Shown here piece by piece: positions 1 to 13,800 of a DNA stretch of 64,000 bases (its first letter is position 1; every line of letters begins with the position of its first letter). The stretch is from Heterodera schachtii (lineage: Eukaryota > Nematoda > Chromadorea > Rhabditida > Heteroderidae), in assembly GCA_023374025.1 (NCBI GenBank), contig SIJG01000010.1, positions 212,517 to 276,516 of the forward strand, written 5' to 3'. Position numbers and translations under genes: made by a program. The notes beneath the pieces were generated by a model. It did no database searches. It was not told where the DNA came from and saw only the letters and a list, made by a program, of their open reading frames with translations.

Positions 1-3000
1 GTTCGGACAGACTGCGCACATCGTCACTGATCGCCTCCAGGGATGATCTACAACATACAAACACCCAACTTACTGTATATAGTATGCACAGAGTATACGG
101 TATTGGCACAAAAATTTTAACGCACTTTGCCGCCTCGCGCACACTTTGCAGCTCAGCTGCCAGCTCTTGCGCACAATTGTCCACTTGCTGAAAATCATTA
201 TTTTACCGCAAAATTTGCCAAAAAAAAAAGTTTATTTTTGTCCCAATAAATTCCCATGGATTTCGTCATAAACAAATTTTCATAGTGAATTAATTGCCTG
301 TGCCACAAAGTGCAGAAGGGTGCGGCCCCGCGTTGTGCCACCAATTGTCTTCACGTCCTCCACTTTCCATAACGAGCTGAGCCAGGAAAACGGGGACATA
401 TTTATGTTCAACATCATCAAAAATTTCGATTCAAATTTTCCTTGAGAATCGAAAAAAAAAATTCGCCCTGACAATTCAAGACCAAGAAGCACATGCATTC
501 ATTTTTGTGCTCGCTTTTTCAAAATTTTTTAAAGCACTGGGTCTCCAGAGATGCAGAAAAGCGATGTCGGAAAGATTTTTGAGAATGTTTTTTTTTCAAA
601 AATTATCCCATTAAAATGTCCTTATTTTTTGGTTTCGGGAAGCGCGGGATAGCCCCACCCCCAGCCCCGAAAATCTCCCCATTGGCTACTGTAATGTTCT
701 TCGCCCGCGGCGATGCGTTTTTCTGTCTTTCATTTTTGGACCTCAATCGGAAGCCCACGGCATTGCCGGCGCCCGCGCCATGGTTCAAGTAATTGCCCAG
801 ATGGAGCAGCGCGTACAACACCTTGCGCAACGTGCTGCTGCACAATAATTCTAAATGAAACATCGGCATAAATAAATTGTTTTTATCGAATTTTATTTTT
901 CTCACCGGCGGACATTTCAGTCTTGTGATAAACGAATGAGTGCCGCCCCTCCCTAGCCCCCCACCTTGGCACCCCTTCAGCCACACTTTGAGCCCCAATG
1001 TGCCGACGTCACTTGGCCGATTCGTGTCCAACATTGCCTGTAGGTCAAGCTTGAAAAGCATTGCCTCCACCCGGAGGCGATGTGCCGGAATGCGTTCAAT
1101 CAGTGCCAACAAGAATTGTTCAGCCGCGCCCAACACTTGCTTGTCCCCCGAAAAGTCGCGCAACAATTTTTGCTAAATTTTCGGCATCAAAATTAAACTT
1201 TATGTCATGGAAATTGTTGAGTGCAATCATTCATTGTCTACCTCATCAGCTGATGGCAAAAGGTGTGCAATTGTGCGTAATCGATCGGCACCGATTTTGT
1301 CCGCTTTTCCCTCGGCCAAATCAATCAACAATTGACCACTGTCACGGCACATTTTGAGGAACACATTCACGCCTAGTGTAACAGTGATAGGGATTATTTT
1401 GCTGTCTCGAGTTTTTGTCATGTCATTTCTCGGTCAAGGGACATTAATATTTTTCAGCTCTTGGTACTCGGGAGTAATTTCTTGGACTCGGTCAATGTTC
1501 GATAAAACAGATAGATTTAGATATTAGGCCAGGAATATTTAAAGAAAACTGGTCCATGGCCAGAGCCAGATTTCCGAGATGGATCAGGGCAGGATAAACA
1601 GGACTGAAATCCTGTGGCTGTTTTTGCCACCAACTCCTCACTTAGGCTTCGTTTTGCGTCCAACAATGACACCACGGAATCGCCACAGGTGCCGCCCCCG
1701 TTCATCATCATGGATGATCGACGACGTGCTGTTGACCAAGACGGGGATGAACGATGGGAAATGTCAGATGATGATGATGAAATATTTTGCGGTGTATTTG
1801 ACGAACATCCGAAAAATGCATCCAAAACAGCAAAGTCGAGGCGATCTCCTACAGTGGGAGGGAGAAAATAGGGTGGGACACCACGAATCAGCAGAAGTGG
1901 GAGGGGAAACGAAAAATTTCGGGATTTTTGGTCTCGGTATGGACTCGGTGAATTTAGTTTCAGTTGGCACCTTAATCGCTTCACATCTTTGGGAAAAGGT
2001 TGCGCAACTGTTTTTTCAAAAAAAAAAAATTTCCCAAGAAATCGTTGAAATTTCTTTTGAAAAATTTTAGGTTTTAACAATTTTTAATCTAAAAAATTTC
2101 GAGTGAAACGATACGGGGGGAGTTGATCCGGGAGTAACTGATCAACTGTACGAGGGGGGGAGGAGCTAAATACTCTGCCCATTACCGTACTCGCCGTGTG
2201 AAACAATTTTTCAAAATTGAAATCGCAACAACGTACGCATTTCTCTGTCCACCGCTTCCATTGTTTGCCAAACATTGGCACAATTTGGCGCCGCTGCAGT
2301 TGCGGTCGTCGTTGCCGTCGCCGAAGCAACCGCATTTGTGGGCAATTTGGTCCACTGCAAATGGCGCAACCGCCGGCATTGGTCCGGCAACGCTTTGGGT
2401 CGAAGTGCGCTTGGGATTTCAGCGGCAGGCAGTTGCTGACCGCTGCTGCTTCCGTTGGTGTTCAACTCGCGGCACACCGACGCGGCGGCAGGTGACGCCA
2501 GCGGTGGCGCTGGCGGTGGACGAACCAACGACGACGGCGCGGGTGGCGGCGGAGGCGGTGGTGGTGCCGCGGGCGGAAACGCGGTGGCGGCAGCGCCGGG
2601 GAGCGGACAACGCTGCGGTGATGAAGTGGCGGCTGCTATGGTGGATAGAAGCATTTGCGGTGCCGGCGGCGGTGGTGGCGGCGGCGGCGCCGAACGCTTT
2701 TCAAATTGACTGATCGACGGCTGACAATTATTGTTGTCCAAATGATGTTGTTGTAGCTGATGTTGGTGATGCTTGCTGCTGTTGATCAGACTGACCAATG
2801 GGCCAAGTGATCGGCGATTTGTACGCAAAAATTTGGCCAACAACGGCACTTCCTGTGCCGGAAGGGTATGGACAAGACGAATGACTTCGTTGATGTGTTG
2901 TTGCTGTTGGTGTTGTTGCTGTTGTTCATCATTCGCCATGTGTTGTTGTTGTTGACCTCCTTCCTCCTAAGTTGGCACATTTAACTATCATTTATGATCG

Positions 3001-5738
3001 GCAATTTATAATCAATGATAATTGGACTCGAGATTCTCGATGTAAGTCAAAAATTGTCGGCTCAGCCTCATTAATCCAATTTGAACTACCACCAACTCCA
3101 CCTTCTTGTCGCGATCGGACAACGGCATTTGCTGTTGTTTCATCTCCTCTTCGTCGCCAGAAAATGTGCCAGAATCGGCGTCCGTTCGACTGTTGCGCGT
3201 CACCGCCTCCGCCGCCTCCGTTTCGTCCCCGTGCCGTTGTTGTTGATCCGCCGTTGTCGTTGGCGTCGTTTTCGTCATGTGTATTAAACAGTCCTCAATC
3301 GCTTCTTCCAACAGCAAATAATGGTGCTCAATGGACGGGTCAGAAGCAGCAGCAGAAACAAAGCGTTCCCTGAAAATGGCTTAAACATTTTGAATACTTT
3401 AAAAAAATTTTAATTTTTAGAGTGGTCTCAGATCAGTAGTGATCAGAAGTCCGTTCGTTATTCAATACTTTTCACAACAATTGGGAGCCCCCCCCCCCCG
3501 TCGGGCACCAAAGACAAAAATAAAAGGGCAGGAAAATGAGGGGAAAAAAGCAAAAACAAAAATGCTTAAACCAAATTAATTATATGAACTTTGATTTAAA
3601 AATAAAAAACTAATTAAATAATTTTATTCAATTTTTGTCTTTGAGACCCAAACGCGGAGGCCAAAAAAAACCAGAAAAAATTTGACAACATTCAAAACCA
3701 ATCAAATATGGGGAAATGATGTAGTGTATCATTCATTATGGATGTGGCAAAAAATGATTGCAAGAAAGATGAAATGATGGCAAATGCCATCAAAATTGGC
3801 ACATTTCTCTCCTCCCCCCCCCCCCTCCTCACACTTTTTAAACCGTTCAGCAGGTCTCGCTTTGCCTGCTATTACATATAATTTACAAAATTTCAAGACT
3901 CTCGAATGGGACAAATTTGGTCGGCGTCCAAAGAACAAAAGTTAGAAAAGCCAAGAAACAAACAAAAGAATGGGGGGAAGGGGGGGGGGGGGGGAGGTGA
4001 AAGGGTGAACTGATGGGAATGGAAGAAAAATCGCTGGATGAAAAAAAGGGGAACGGGAGCATCAGCAGGAGGAGGAGGAGAAGGAGGTTGGAAGAAGATG
4101 GAGATGGACGGGATGAGATGGGATGGTCGGATGAGTCAGCTCATCAGCAGCGGAAGGATGAGGCACATAAAGCGGGGGGGGGGAAGCAGGGGGAGGGATG
4201 AGGGGACGGGGGACGGGAGGGGCAAACCGAAAAAAGGCGAAATGACACCTCCCCCTAGCTCTGATTCTTTCTCTTTTTTTCTCTCTATTTTACTCTGTTC
4301 GTCTCTCGATCTCTCTCTTTCTCCCCACTCTCTCTTTCCCTCTTATTTCTCTCTCTATCTCTCCTCATTTGATTCCTCTCAAATCTCTCAGCCTTTTGCC
4401 CTTCCCTTGTCTCTCTTCTCTGTCATTCTCTCCCTTTCACGCACTCTCTCTCTCCCCTCTTCACTTTGTCCCTCTTATCTCTCTGTCTCTCTCTTCTCTG
4501 TCATTCTCTCCCTTTCTCCCACTCTCTCGCCCTCTCTCCCTCACTCTTTTTATGTCCCATCCCTCTCCCATTATTTAAGCCCATTTTTCCCGCCCCTCCC
4601 CATAATAAAATGCCCCTCTCCCCCCAATCACTCACCGTAGGGACCGCATCAGCTCGTCAAAGCGTAACACTAAAAATGAACGGAGGGGAAATTTATGTGT
4701 TTGTTTGGTCTTGAATCATTCTCATTCAATCCCATCAAATGTTGCCACAAAAAAAAAAAATTAAGCTTTTCTGCCTTAAAAAACAAAATCACATTGATAA
4801 AATGCCGAAAATTTCCTTTAGTGTCATTTCTAATCATTCAAAAACTCAATGATTCAGATGCTGCTTTTTTGGAATTCTCGAGAGTATCGAGGTTCAGTCT
4901 CGAGATTCCGGAAAAAAAATTTGTCGGGGAGAAAATTTAGCGGGGAACAGCCCGATTTAAAACAGTTCGTCTCATCCCTCTAAAATATGAGTCTCGATCA
5001 CATTTTTCAATCCTCCGGAAATTCTCCACTCTCGAGCATCCCTTCTGTCAGATAGTATCCTTTTTTTGTCCACCTTTTATTTGGTTGCGCAACAGTTGCT
5101 GCTGCTCTCTGCTGCTGTTACTGCTTGATGTTGTGTGGTGGTGGTGGTCAGCAGCAGCAGCGGGTGCCATGCGTAACAGTTGCGCAACGGCACGGACAAG
5201 CGCAACTGCTGCCATGCAATGCCGTGTTGTGCGCAACTCGTTCAGCAGAAGACACAAAGTGTGGGACCAATCGATGGCACCCTTTCAAATTGGCACCATT
5301 TTTTGGACGATTAGACATTTTTTCGGAAGTCTGAATTCCTACCCAAAAATGTCGGAAACCGGAATTCCGAGGCCCAAAAATTTTTAGGGAATCGGTCGGA
5401 ATTCAAGGATTGCCACAACTCACCTGCCAACACAAAAGTTGCTCAACAACAGCAAATTGTCCACTGTCAAATGCTTTCAATAGCAAATTGCTGACCATTT
5501 GCATCAAATTTGGGCCTACAAATTGATTTTATTTTTATTTTTTTTGGCAAAATGATATTTTGCCAATTTAAAATTAGTAAAAAAAAAACTGACCGAAAAC
5601 AAATGGTTGCTGCTGCTGGTGGTGATGGTGGTTGTGGTCATCGTCAATGATTATGTCCAAGGAAGGTGAATTTTCCATGGGTGACGAAGAAGCGGTGGAA
5701 TCCGCGCATTGGGCAACCATTTGTGCCAAATTTGGAGG
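1..5738 (-). CDS. Formin (FH1-FH2 actin nucleator), C-terminus off the left edge
   Basis: Formins nucleate and elongate unbranched actin filaments. Exons placed on the minus strand: 5594-5738, 5424-5515, about 5084-5250, 4636-4669, 3028-3369, 2237-2966, 1642-1848, 1242-1372, 965-1172, 742-837, 298-376, 126-187 and 1-47 (cut). The 2237-2966 exon carries an FH1-like region with three proline runs, then the FH2 start (RHLQWTKLP, VWQTMEAVDREMR). Downstream exons read as FH2 in phase: SLLDAKRSLSVNVFLK, LLRDFSGDKQVLGAAEQFLL, HLGNYLNHGAGAGNAVGF and GRTLLHFVAQ. N-terminal exons (FAVVEQLLCWQ, LLNELRTTRHCM, LLLEEAIEDCL) suggest an armadillo-like inhibitory region. The 4636-4669 to 3369 junction fits in phase; the 3028 to 2966 junction does not fit cleanly. 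FH2 resembles INF2/FHDC1/FHOD types, but I cannot assign the subfamily. The true start was not found. Confidence 0.82.
4262..4570. repeat. CT-rich low-complexity tract in a formin intron
   Basis: About 300 bp of degenerate CT/CTTT repeats (pyrimidine on the plus strand) in the intron between formin exons at 4636-4669 and 3028-3369. It is followed by a short C-rich stretch before the exon. Open frames across it are compositional artefacts. Confidence 0.85.
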
Positions 5739-8700
5739 CTTACCAAAGTGAGTGATCGGAATTTTCTGACAAAATTTCTTAATGTGATCAGAGAAAGTGA
5801 TCAATTGGAAATTGTTCAAAGTTTTAAAAATGATTGTTGGAATAATTTAGGTGAAATAATGGGGAAAATGCCATTCAACAATTTGAGCTTTCAGTTTTTG
5901 TGTTCGTTTTTCGGGTTTAGGAATTTTGAAAATGAATGCCATATTCATGCGATTTGATTGGCATTTAATAATCCTGGAATAATATTTAAATGAATTTTTA
6001 AAATTAAATTTCCGAAGGATAGTGGTGGAAATTAATTAATTTTATTTATTACATATATTTTTATTTGAAAATTGTTCCTTACTAATTCGTCAGATTAATT
6101 CTTCTAAATTGAACTAGAACACTGATCAATTAATTAATTATTCATAACATAAGCGAAGCATTCAAAAATTAATTCCCCCCCCCCCGCCCCACTTTCTGCT
6201 GATGAGGCAGAGGGACATTAGCAATTGTGGGGGAATGGCGTGAGTTTCTCTCACCCCCGAGCAGGCGAAATGGAAAATGAAGAATCACTTTTCCATTCTC
6301 CTCCATCTTTAATCTCCAATAAGAATTTTATTTAATTTTTTAGGCATTTTCTTGTCTTTGGCGAGAAACAAAATTTCAAAAAATTCAGTGCAAAACAAAA
6401 AGTTTTTAAATCGAGAATTTTTAGGCTGGGCACGGAAAATTCCTACGGAAATTCCATAAAATAATTTTCCCATTTCTTTTTAATGGAAGAATAAATTAAA
6501 TTCCCAAGGGCTTGTGTCAAGCGCCGGAAGTTTACATATGGGAATAGCAGCAGTTCCAGCTGACAAATGAGCAAAAAAAAAAAATTCTGCTGGCTAAACT
6601 CTCTTCTGTCTGTGTCCTAAGACGACGCGGGAAAAATGATCAATCCGAAAAACTAAAAAAAAACACAAAAAAATATGTAAACAACAACACAACGCCAAGC
6701 AGCACATCAGCAGCAGAGCAGAAGATTAAATGCAAATAAAGAAAAAAAAAACATTGGCCCCGAGAATGGGGGGGGGGGGGTGAGAATTTGGAGGGGCAAT
6801 GGCGAGGAGTTGCGAACTCAACTGCTGGCGGAGGGGGCTAAACTGGATCGGAAAATCAGCAGAATGGGGGGGGGGGGGGGGACCGGGGAAGGGTGATCGA
6901 CCGACTAACTAATTGACTGACTGACTCTGTGGTGACTGATCACTGATCACCACACTTTGTCTGGCCATCCGTCGTTTGACGTTTGGCCAAGAAAACATTC
7001 CTCCACAATGCCCACACCATCCCAACGACGACGCATCCCTTCTCCATTTCAATGGGACAACATACGGAGTACGGACGACCACTCTCCGACTGAACGGGAC
7101 GGGAGCGGGGGACAGCCCAAGAACAATGGGGGGGGGGGGGGGGGGAGAAGATGAGGGGGGAGTAGGAACAAAGATCAATGGGCCACAACCTCCAACTCCA
7201 ACAGCGGGTGAATTTGGCGGCCAACAAAGAAGAACGTCTAATAAAAAAAATAGGGCTGGGCGGGATCGGACCGAGATCCCAGACTGGGGAGACTTGGGGA
7301 CTGCTTATCCCCCAAAATCTCGTTTTTATCGGGCCCAAATCCCGACTAATTTTCAAAATGGAAATCCCGGTTCTGATACGGATTGAAAAAAATGGAATTG
7401 AAGTTGTGGGAGAAGTTTAAAAAAAAACACGAAATAATTTCGGAATACCCGATGGAACTGATCAGAAAGAAAGTAAATCATGGGAGAAGTGATCGGAGTT
7501 ACGAAGAACATGCATAAAAGAAATTCAGATAATTAATTGTCCGATCCAAACGGATAAATAAAAGTCTGGCGGACATTTTTCAAAAATGGTTTTCCCCGCC
7601 CGCCGGGCGCAGCAGCGGCGGGGGCATAAAATTGAAAATTATCCGACGGAAATCCGATCAAAAATTGCGTTCGTTTGTGGTTTATTAAAAAGGTCAACCA
7701 ACGCAAGCAAATTCACTCTCTTTTCTCTTCCCTTCCTGTGTTTTTAAAAGGTGTCCGTCCGGAGGATGATGCAAATCCCCGCCCCAATCATTCATCTTTT
7801 TTTTTATTGGTCCGCCATTTTCCCACAACACAGTGAACACCGAACCGCCGATGACACCCTTTCCCCCCCCCCCCCCCCCCTCCCTACGCCGTCCCATCAT
7901 TACGCCATAAAAACGGGTGAAATGCAAAATTCAAATTGATGAAGATCGGATCGGGGGACGGACGGACGGACGGCGGATGATGGCAGGGGCATTAGTGGGT
8001 GGTTGTTCATCATCTTATTCATTCCTCCCTCCACCGTTTTTTCCCCTTCTTCCCATCCCACATCATCATCAATAAATGATGATGATTGATTGGGTTGTCA
8101 CCTCAACAACAGCAGGTCGGAGTTGGAAAATGTGTGTCGATGATTTGTTTCGGGGTTATGATATGTTATTGTATCATTAGGGGGGAGTCTAATTTTTGGG
8201 GGAGTTAATTAATTGCACAACTAATTGGCACACTTGGACAGAATGTGGGGATTCAAATTTTAAAAAATAAATTGCGGCACATTAATTGCTCAATGGCCTG
8301 GTCGGTTGTTCCCGAATTGCGACCAGAGGAGAGATAAAAAACAACTCTCCAGACAAAAAATGATGCAAAAACCAAATTCTATCTCAATGATGCTTGATCG
8401 TTACTCAAAAAATCATCAAATAGAAATTTTTTTTTTTACAAAATATTGTTAATTTGCTCAAAATTAACCGAATTTTTAATTCTTTTTATCATTCAATAGC
8501 GATTGTTGTTTTTTATTGGTCTGCAAAAATTCAGAAAATTTCGTTAACAAAACCCCTGGGTTTTTCCGAACATTTTTGGCCATAATTTTTTTTGAAACTT
8601 AACGAAATTTTTTGAAATTTGGCACAGGCCAATATAAAATTTTTTGGGGCTATCGAATGACAAAAGTGAAAAATTAAAAATTTGTTTTTATTTTAAATGG

Positions 8701-10539
8701 TTTTTTGAGTAACGTCATAACACCACTATCTCAACAACCAACGTCGTCTCCTACTCCTGCTGCAGGTTTGCACCTGCAGCTAATGTTGTTGATTTGTTGT
8801 TAAGCGGTGGGCGTCACTTAGGCGGCTGTTGGCATTTCCATTTGATGTTTTAGGGCAATAAAATATAAAAGCCAAAAGCCAATCTCCTCAAACCCCATTT
8901 CTCCTCTGGCGCTTTATATCGTGTCAATGTTGACCCTTTTTAAAGGCGCGGCAGAAGAGGGGGAGGGGAGGGGGAGAAATAAGGGGAAAATGGGCGAATG
9001 GGGAGAATGAGGGGTATGGGGGGGGGACGATAGGGGGGCACTTTTTATGTCTTTGACAGGACGGCGCGTTTGGAAATGGATTATTTGCATTTTGATGAGA
9101 ATGGCGATGGATGGAGCAAAATGGGCAAAGACGGACGATGGACGGACATTGGGGGGGGGGGGGGGGGAGAATGACTTTCGCTATCATCACAAACAGATGG
9201 TGGTGTACAAACAAATCTCGTTGTTGTTGGTGGATGTGGAGGGGAGGAGGGGGGAGAAGCTTTTGGCTTATTCACCCGCCGCCACACCCTTCAAACCCAT
9301 TGCAACATCATTGAGCATCATCATGGAACAAAAATGTGTGGAATGGGGGAGGGACTGATGGAATGTGGTCACTTGTACTGCTCTCTCTCTGCTGGTTGGG
9401 ATTGGCCGAGAGCAGCAGGGAAAATCTGCTCACAAATCAGTGTTTGAAGCTGATCAGTAGTGTATGGGCTTTTGGTGTGCTTGAATATTAGCTTTATGTA
9501 AGTTTTAGTATCCCTTCCCTGGGACTCGAGAAAACTGAGTTTGTTAATGGAATAATCGAGAATGGCTTGATCAGTCAGGAAGTGGCGCTTGAGCCGAAAA
9601 TGGAATGGCATTTTAAGCCGAGAATCACGAGATTGGTCGAAGACAAGATGCAAGACAGGAACAACCGGATCTGGGACGTATTCGGGATTAGGGAAGGATA
9701 GGGATGGATTGTACAGTTTAAATCCAGAAGTTGGAAGCCAAGCCGAGACTTTACTCGTACATACGACAACAGCTGGGAATTGCCTCAACTAAAATAATAT
9801 CCCAAGAGCCGAAACCAACAAAACATAAAAGACGCCGAGCCGAGAGTCTCGAGACGAGACCGGTGGTGCTGCGATTTTGAGAAAGCAATGAATGAATGAG
9901 GGCCCCCGGGGGGAGGGGTCCATCGAAATTGGCGGTGGGTCACTCCCTCACTCACTCATTCATTCTCAAAGGCGCGGCGGGTGGCAGCCGAGCGTCGCCA
10001 GCAGAAAGCGATAAAATCGTCAAATCATCGTCATCACCACCACTTTTGCTTTTGGGGGGTTTGGCTGGCATCATTTTACTGGAATTTTTGCCGCTTTGGT
10101 CCCCTCCCTTTTCCCTCTATGCCACACAAATTCATTCAATTCGCCCCTCCCTCAGCGGGGGCGGGGGGGGGGGGGCGGCAGTTAAAGATGCTTATCATCA
10201 TAATTCATCCGCTTCATCTGTTGCGCCCGTTTTAGGCGGCGGCAGTGCCCTCCCTCCGCCGCCACTCTCTCGGGACGCGGAGAGCGAAATTTGCCACCCG
10301 ACGCCTCAACAAGTTCAGCACTTATATATTCATTTCGTTTATCATGGTGTGTGTGTAATTGTGTTGTGTTGTTATTAGCTATTATGTATACATTAATTAT
10401 TGTTTAAAAATGCATTATGGGAGTCCACAAATGTGCGAGACATTTTTGATTTTTGGATGATTAGCGATCGGCGCTTGGATAGGACAGTGAAAAAAAGGAT
10501 GTTGAAATTTCTGCAAATCGGTCTCGGTCCAGCCGGTGT
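5739..10539. other. Gene-poor interval with long G/C homopolymers
   Basis: I find no exon with family resemblance here. The stretch holds G or C runs of 10 or more bases (near 6173, 6770, 6866, 7130, 7863, 9150 and 10165), GA-rich and ATGATG-rich patches, and GC-rich palindromic scraps such as 7250-7380 with repeated CCCG/CGGG words. It lies between the 5' end of the formin and the 3' end of the AP-2 gene, both minus strand, so it may hold the formin promoter and upstream exons. A 139-codon open frame at 9369-9788 (minus) shows no recognisable protein. Confidence 0.6.
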
Positions 10540-10690
10540 CATGCCAACTCGTCCAAAGGCAACTCGTACAATTGCCTAGGTTAGGCCTAAGCTTTTAGGC
10601 TAGGCCTAGGCTTAGGCTTGCTTGGGCTAGGCTTACTTAGGCATAATTTTGTAAAACACGTGTTGCCTTTTGTACGAGTTGCCATTGAAC
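10540..10690. mobile_element. Short inverted-repeat element with internal TTAGGC words
   Basis: The ends are the inverted words GGCAACTCGTACA (left, about 10558) and TGTACGAGTTGCC (right, about 10672). The inside, 10574-10642, is a degenerate cluster of TAGGC/TTAGGC units, with at least four perfect copies of the nematode telomere hexamer. The same terminal words bound a second inverted-repeat element at 40793-41116, so this is a dispersed non-autonomous family rather than a simple interstitial telomere. Target duplications were not resolved. Confidence 0.6.
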
Positions 10691-10804
10691 CGTGCAGCCG
10701 ATCTCTAATCATCATTACTCATTGAGCATTTCTGGTCAATCGATCGATCATTTCGCAATTTGTCCCCCCGGGATGAGGAGTTTGATTGATATGATCGTTC
10801 ACAT

Positions 10805-13800
10805 TCATTGTTTGTTCCCCTGTTGTTGCTGTTGTTGTTGCAGCATTTGTTGCATGTCCTTCTCCGACTCGTTCAGCCAGTTCATTATGGCCACAATTGA
10901 GGCGAGCACGGCCGGCGTGCCGAACCCGTGGGTCACCTGCGCAAAGATTCACATGTTGATCAATTTAATATTTAGCTAGGAGAATAATTTAATAAAATTT
11001 TGATAGCGTCGGCACTTTTTTCAAGAAAATATCGTGGTCTAATTTAGGCTTCCAATAAATTGATTAAATTTTCAAATAAAATTTTAATAAATTTCGTAAT
11101 AATTACCATGGAGAAATGGGTCAAATGTTGTTGGATTGAGTGGTCCAGCACCGGACGAGCATTGCCCTGGCACAACGGGCTCCGATCACTTTTCAACAGG
11201 TCGGCCAACTCGCCCAGCATTGTTCTACCGGACAAATTTTTAGGTATTTATCGAAAAAAAATCCCGAAGAAATTCTTGGGCACGAAAAATCGGCATTTTA
11301 TTTGAGGGTAAAGTGGGCAATGAATGCGACAGCAATTTTTGGGGTAAATTTTGTTTCCCTCGCCTAAGTTTTTTGCAAAAAAATCGCTGAAAATTTCTTC
11401 AGAAATTTTTTTTTTTGAAATTTTCTTAAAAAATTTGCTAAGGCTTTTTTTTTTAATTTCTAGGTTTTGAATTCTTTAACAACAAAAAAAAAAACAATTT
11501 CGGGGCAGGGGGAAACGAACGACCTCTGCTCTGTAATTTTCAGTCAGTCTAATATTTAATTTTGATGATGCCCTTTTTGTCCACCTCGTGGCCCCGATCA
11601 GTCCCTTCCGTCGCTGAATGTCCAGCGGTGAGTCAGCGCAGTTTTTGAAGGTCAAATAGTCGGCAATTTGTTTTGCCGGGAATTCGTTCTCGCACAATGC
11701 GTGGAAATCTCGTGCCAAGTTGAATGCCTCATCTGTCCATAAAACAAATAACATGAGAAAACAATGACATTGGACCATTGAAAAAAAAAATGGGACATGC
11801 CAACTTGATGGTTCTTTTTATTTGTTGGTTTTCGAAAATTGATAGAATTTTGATGAAAACTAACGAGTTTCCTAGACCATGCCGACGACATCATGGCACC
11901 GCCCAATAAACCATTTTTTAATGCATGAATTTGGCAAGATTTGGGATGTGCCGACTAGCATCAGTCCCGGAATTGGTCACTTTAGGCTTTCGAGAATGGA
12001 AGAAAACGTTGAGATTCTTGAGACATATCGTATTCATACTCGAACGGGGGGCCTTATTTAGGGGAGTTTGAATTTAGAGGGGAGGGGCTGTGTTTTAGGA
12101 AGTGACCAGATCAGTCAATATTGGTCCGAACCCCGTCGTTTTCCAACTTCCATTTCATTTTTCGACCTATTTTCGATCCCTGGAATTTATGTATTCACCA
12201 GCTTTGAATCCATGGCATTTCGGGTCCCAAATGCCGAAATCCCCTTATTCTTGGACCTATTGGACTCATTAAGACCACTCACTACTAACATTCAACTAAT
12301 GCAGTCAGTGTTGACACGTTGGCCGTTTTCCGCCTGCCCGCCGGCAACACCAAACCGTACGTCTTCAATTGGTCGCGCAACGATTTGCCACCATCTTTGG
12401 ACTTTGCACTGAAAATTTCAAATTTGAAAAAATATGCATTTGTTGGCATTCTGTTTTTCCATACCGGCGAAGAATGCCGCCAAGAACAGAAGCATTCAAA
12501 CACTCGGGCGGATTGATCCGTCTGTAATAAGTTAGCATGAAATGATTGCATATCATAAATGCTCGCTACAACAAACCGATGGATTTCGCCCACTGTGACA
12601 CGGTATTTGGGAGTGGAGCTGAGCAACGACAGTCGCCCTGAGCATGGAGATATACGGTAATGTACAGTAAGAAAGCACCAGAGGCCAAACCCTTTGGCCA
12701 TTTCTTATTGCAAGACGAGATTAAAATTTTGCAGTTGTGTAATTAGTGTCGGTACTTTGCCATTTGTGCCTAATTTGTTTTTACTTTTTTAATGTTGAAG
12801 GTCATGAGCCTTATTTAATCCTGCAAAATCCTTTTCAAAGCATAGACGTCACAATTCGAGAAACAAAAATTTTAATAAATTTCTGTATTATAAAAACATA
12901 TTTTTCCAAATTGCGCTATATTATTTTTAAAAATGCCAAAATTAGGGTCCCAAAAAGGAAAAATAATTAATTGTCAAGGCATCTTGGCCATCGTATGACC
13001 ATTGTGGGATCAATCCACCCACCTGGCACGGTGCAAAATGTCTCCATGGGATTGATGCTGCCCGGTGGCACAATGCCAGGGGAGGGAATGCCCGATGCCA
13101 TTCCGGAATCGCTCAACGAAGTGGACATGTGATTGACACCAATCGGTGTCGGCATTGAATTGTTTGGTGGCACAATGCCAAGCAAATGCCGCGATTGGCG
13201 AGAACCTGGGAAGTTTAGGACAATTTGCTAACAATGTTTTTTGGCACTAGTCCAAAAATATTGAAGGAAAAATTTTTGAAAAAAATTATTAAAAATTTTT
13301 TTCAAAGCCTTACCGGGCAACAGAATTCCAAAAATCCCGGTTTTGCTAATCGAGCGCCAACCGGAATTTTTGAAGATTTTCAAACCCGGGATTTTTGTTA
13401 ACTTTGTTTAAATTATCGGATTTTCTTTGTATTTGGCAAGACCTATGATCAGCTCTGTAAATTGATCATTTTTGATCAAAGTGGGAAATGGAATTAAACT
13501 GATCAGCTCTGTAATTGATTTGATCATTTTCTGATCAAAATGGGAAAACCAAATTATCAAACCATAAAATTTCTGGACATGCAATCACTGCTGTTGTTGC
13601 CAATGTTTTTTACCTTTTCGGATGACGCCTTCAGCGCCAGTCATTGTGCCGGCACCGCCCCCTCTTCGTCTGGCATTGTGCCGTTTTACACCCCTTCCCC
13701 GGCCTCCGTTCATTGATGGCGAATCCGAGTCCGAACTTTGCTCCTAAAATAGCATAAAGCATTAACAAGGGCAGAAAATCAGAATTTAGAATTTCTTGAA

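Noticed and set aside
4369..4640. Ser/Leu-rich frames in the CT tract, and those at 38016-38234
   Set aside because: Simple-sequence artefacts inside introns of better supported genes.
9369..9788. 139-codon open frame on the minus strand
   Set aside because: No family resemblance, no convincing splice context, and it crosses palindromic repeat-like sequence (repeated CGAGA/TCTCG words). Length alone is not enough.
10570..10645. True chromosome end or telomere
   Set aside because: Only a few degenerate TTAGGC words bounded by inverted-repeat ends, with genes on both sides.
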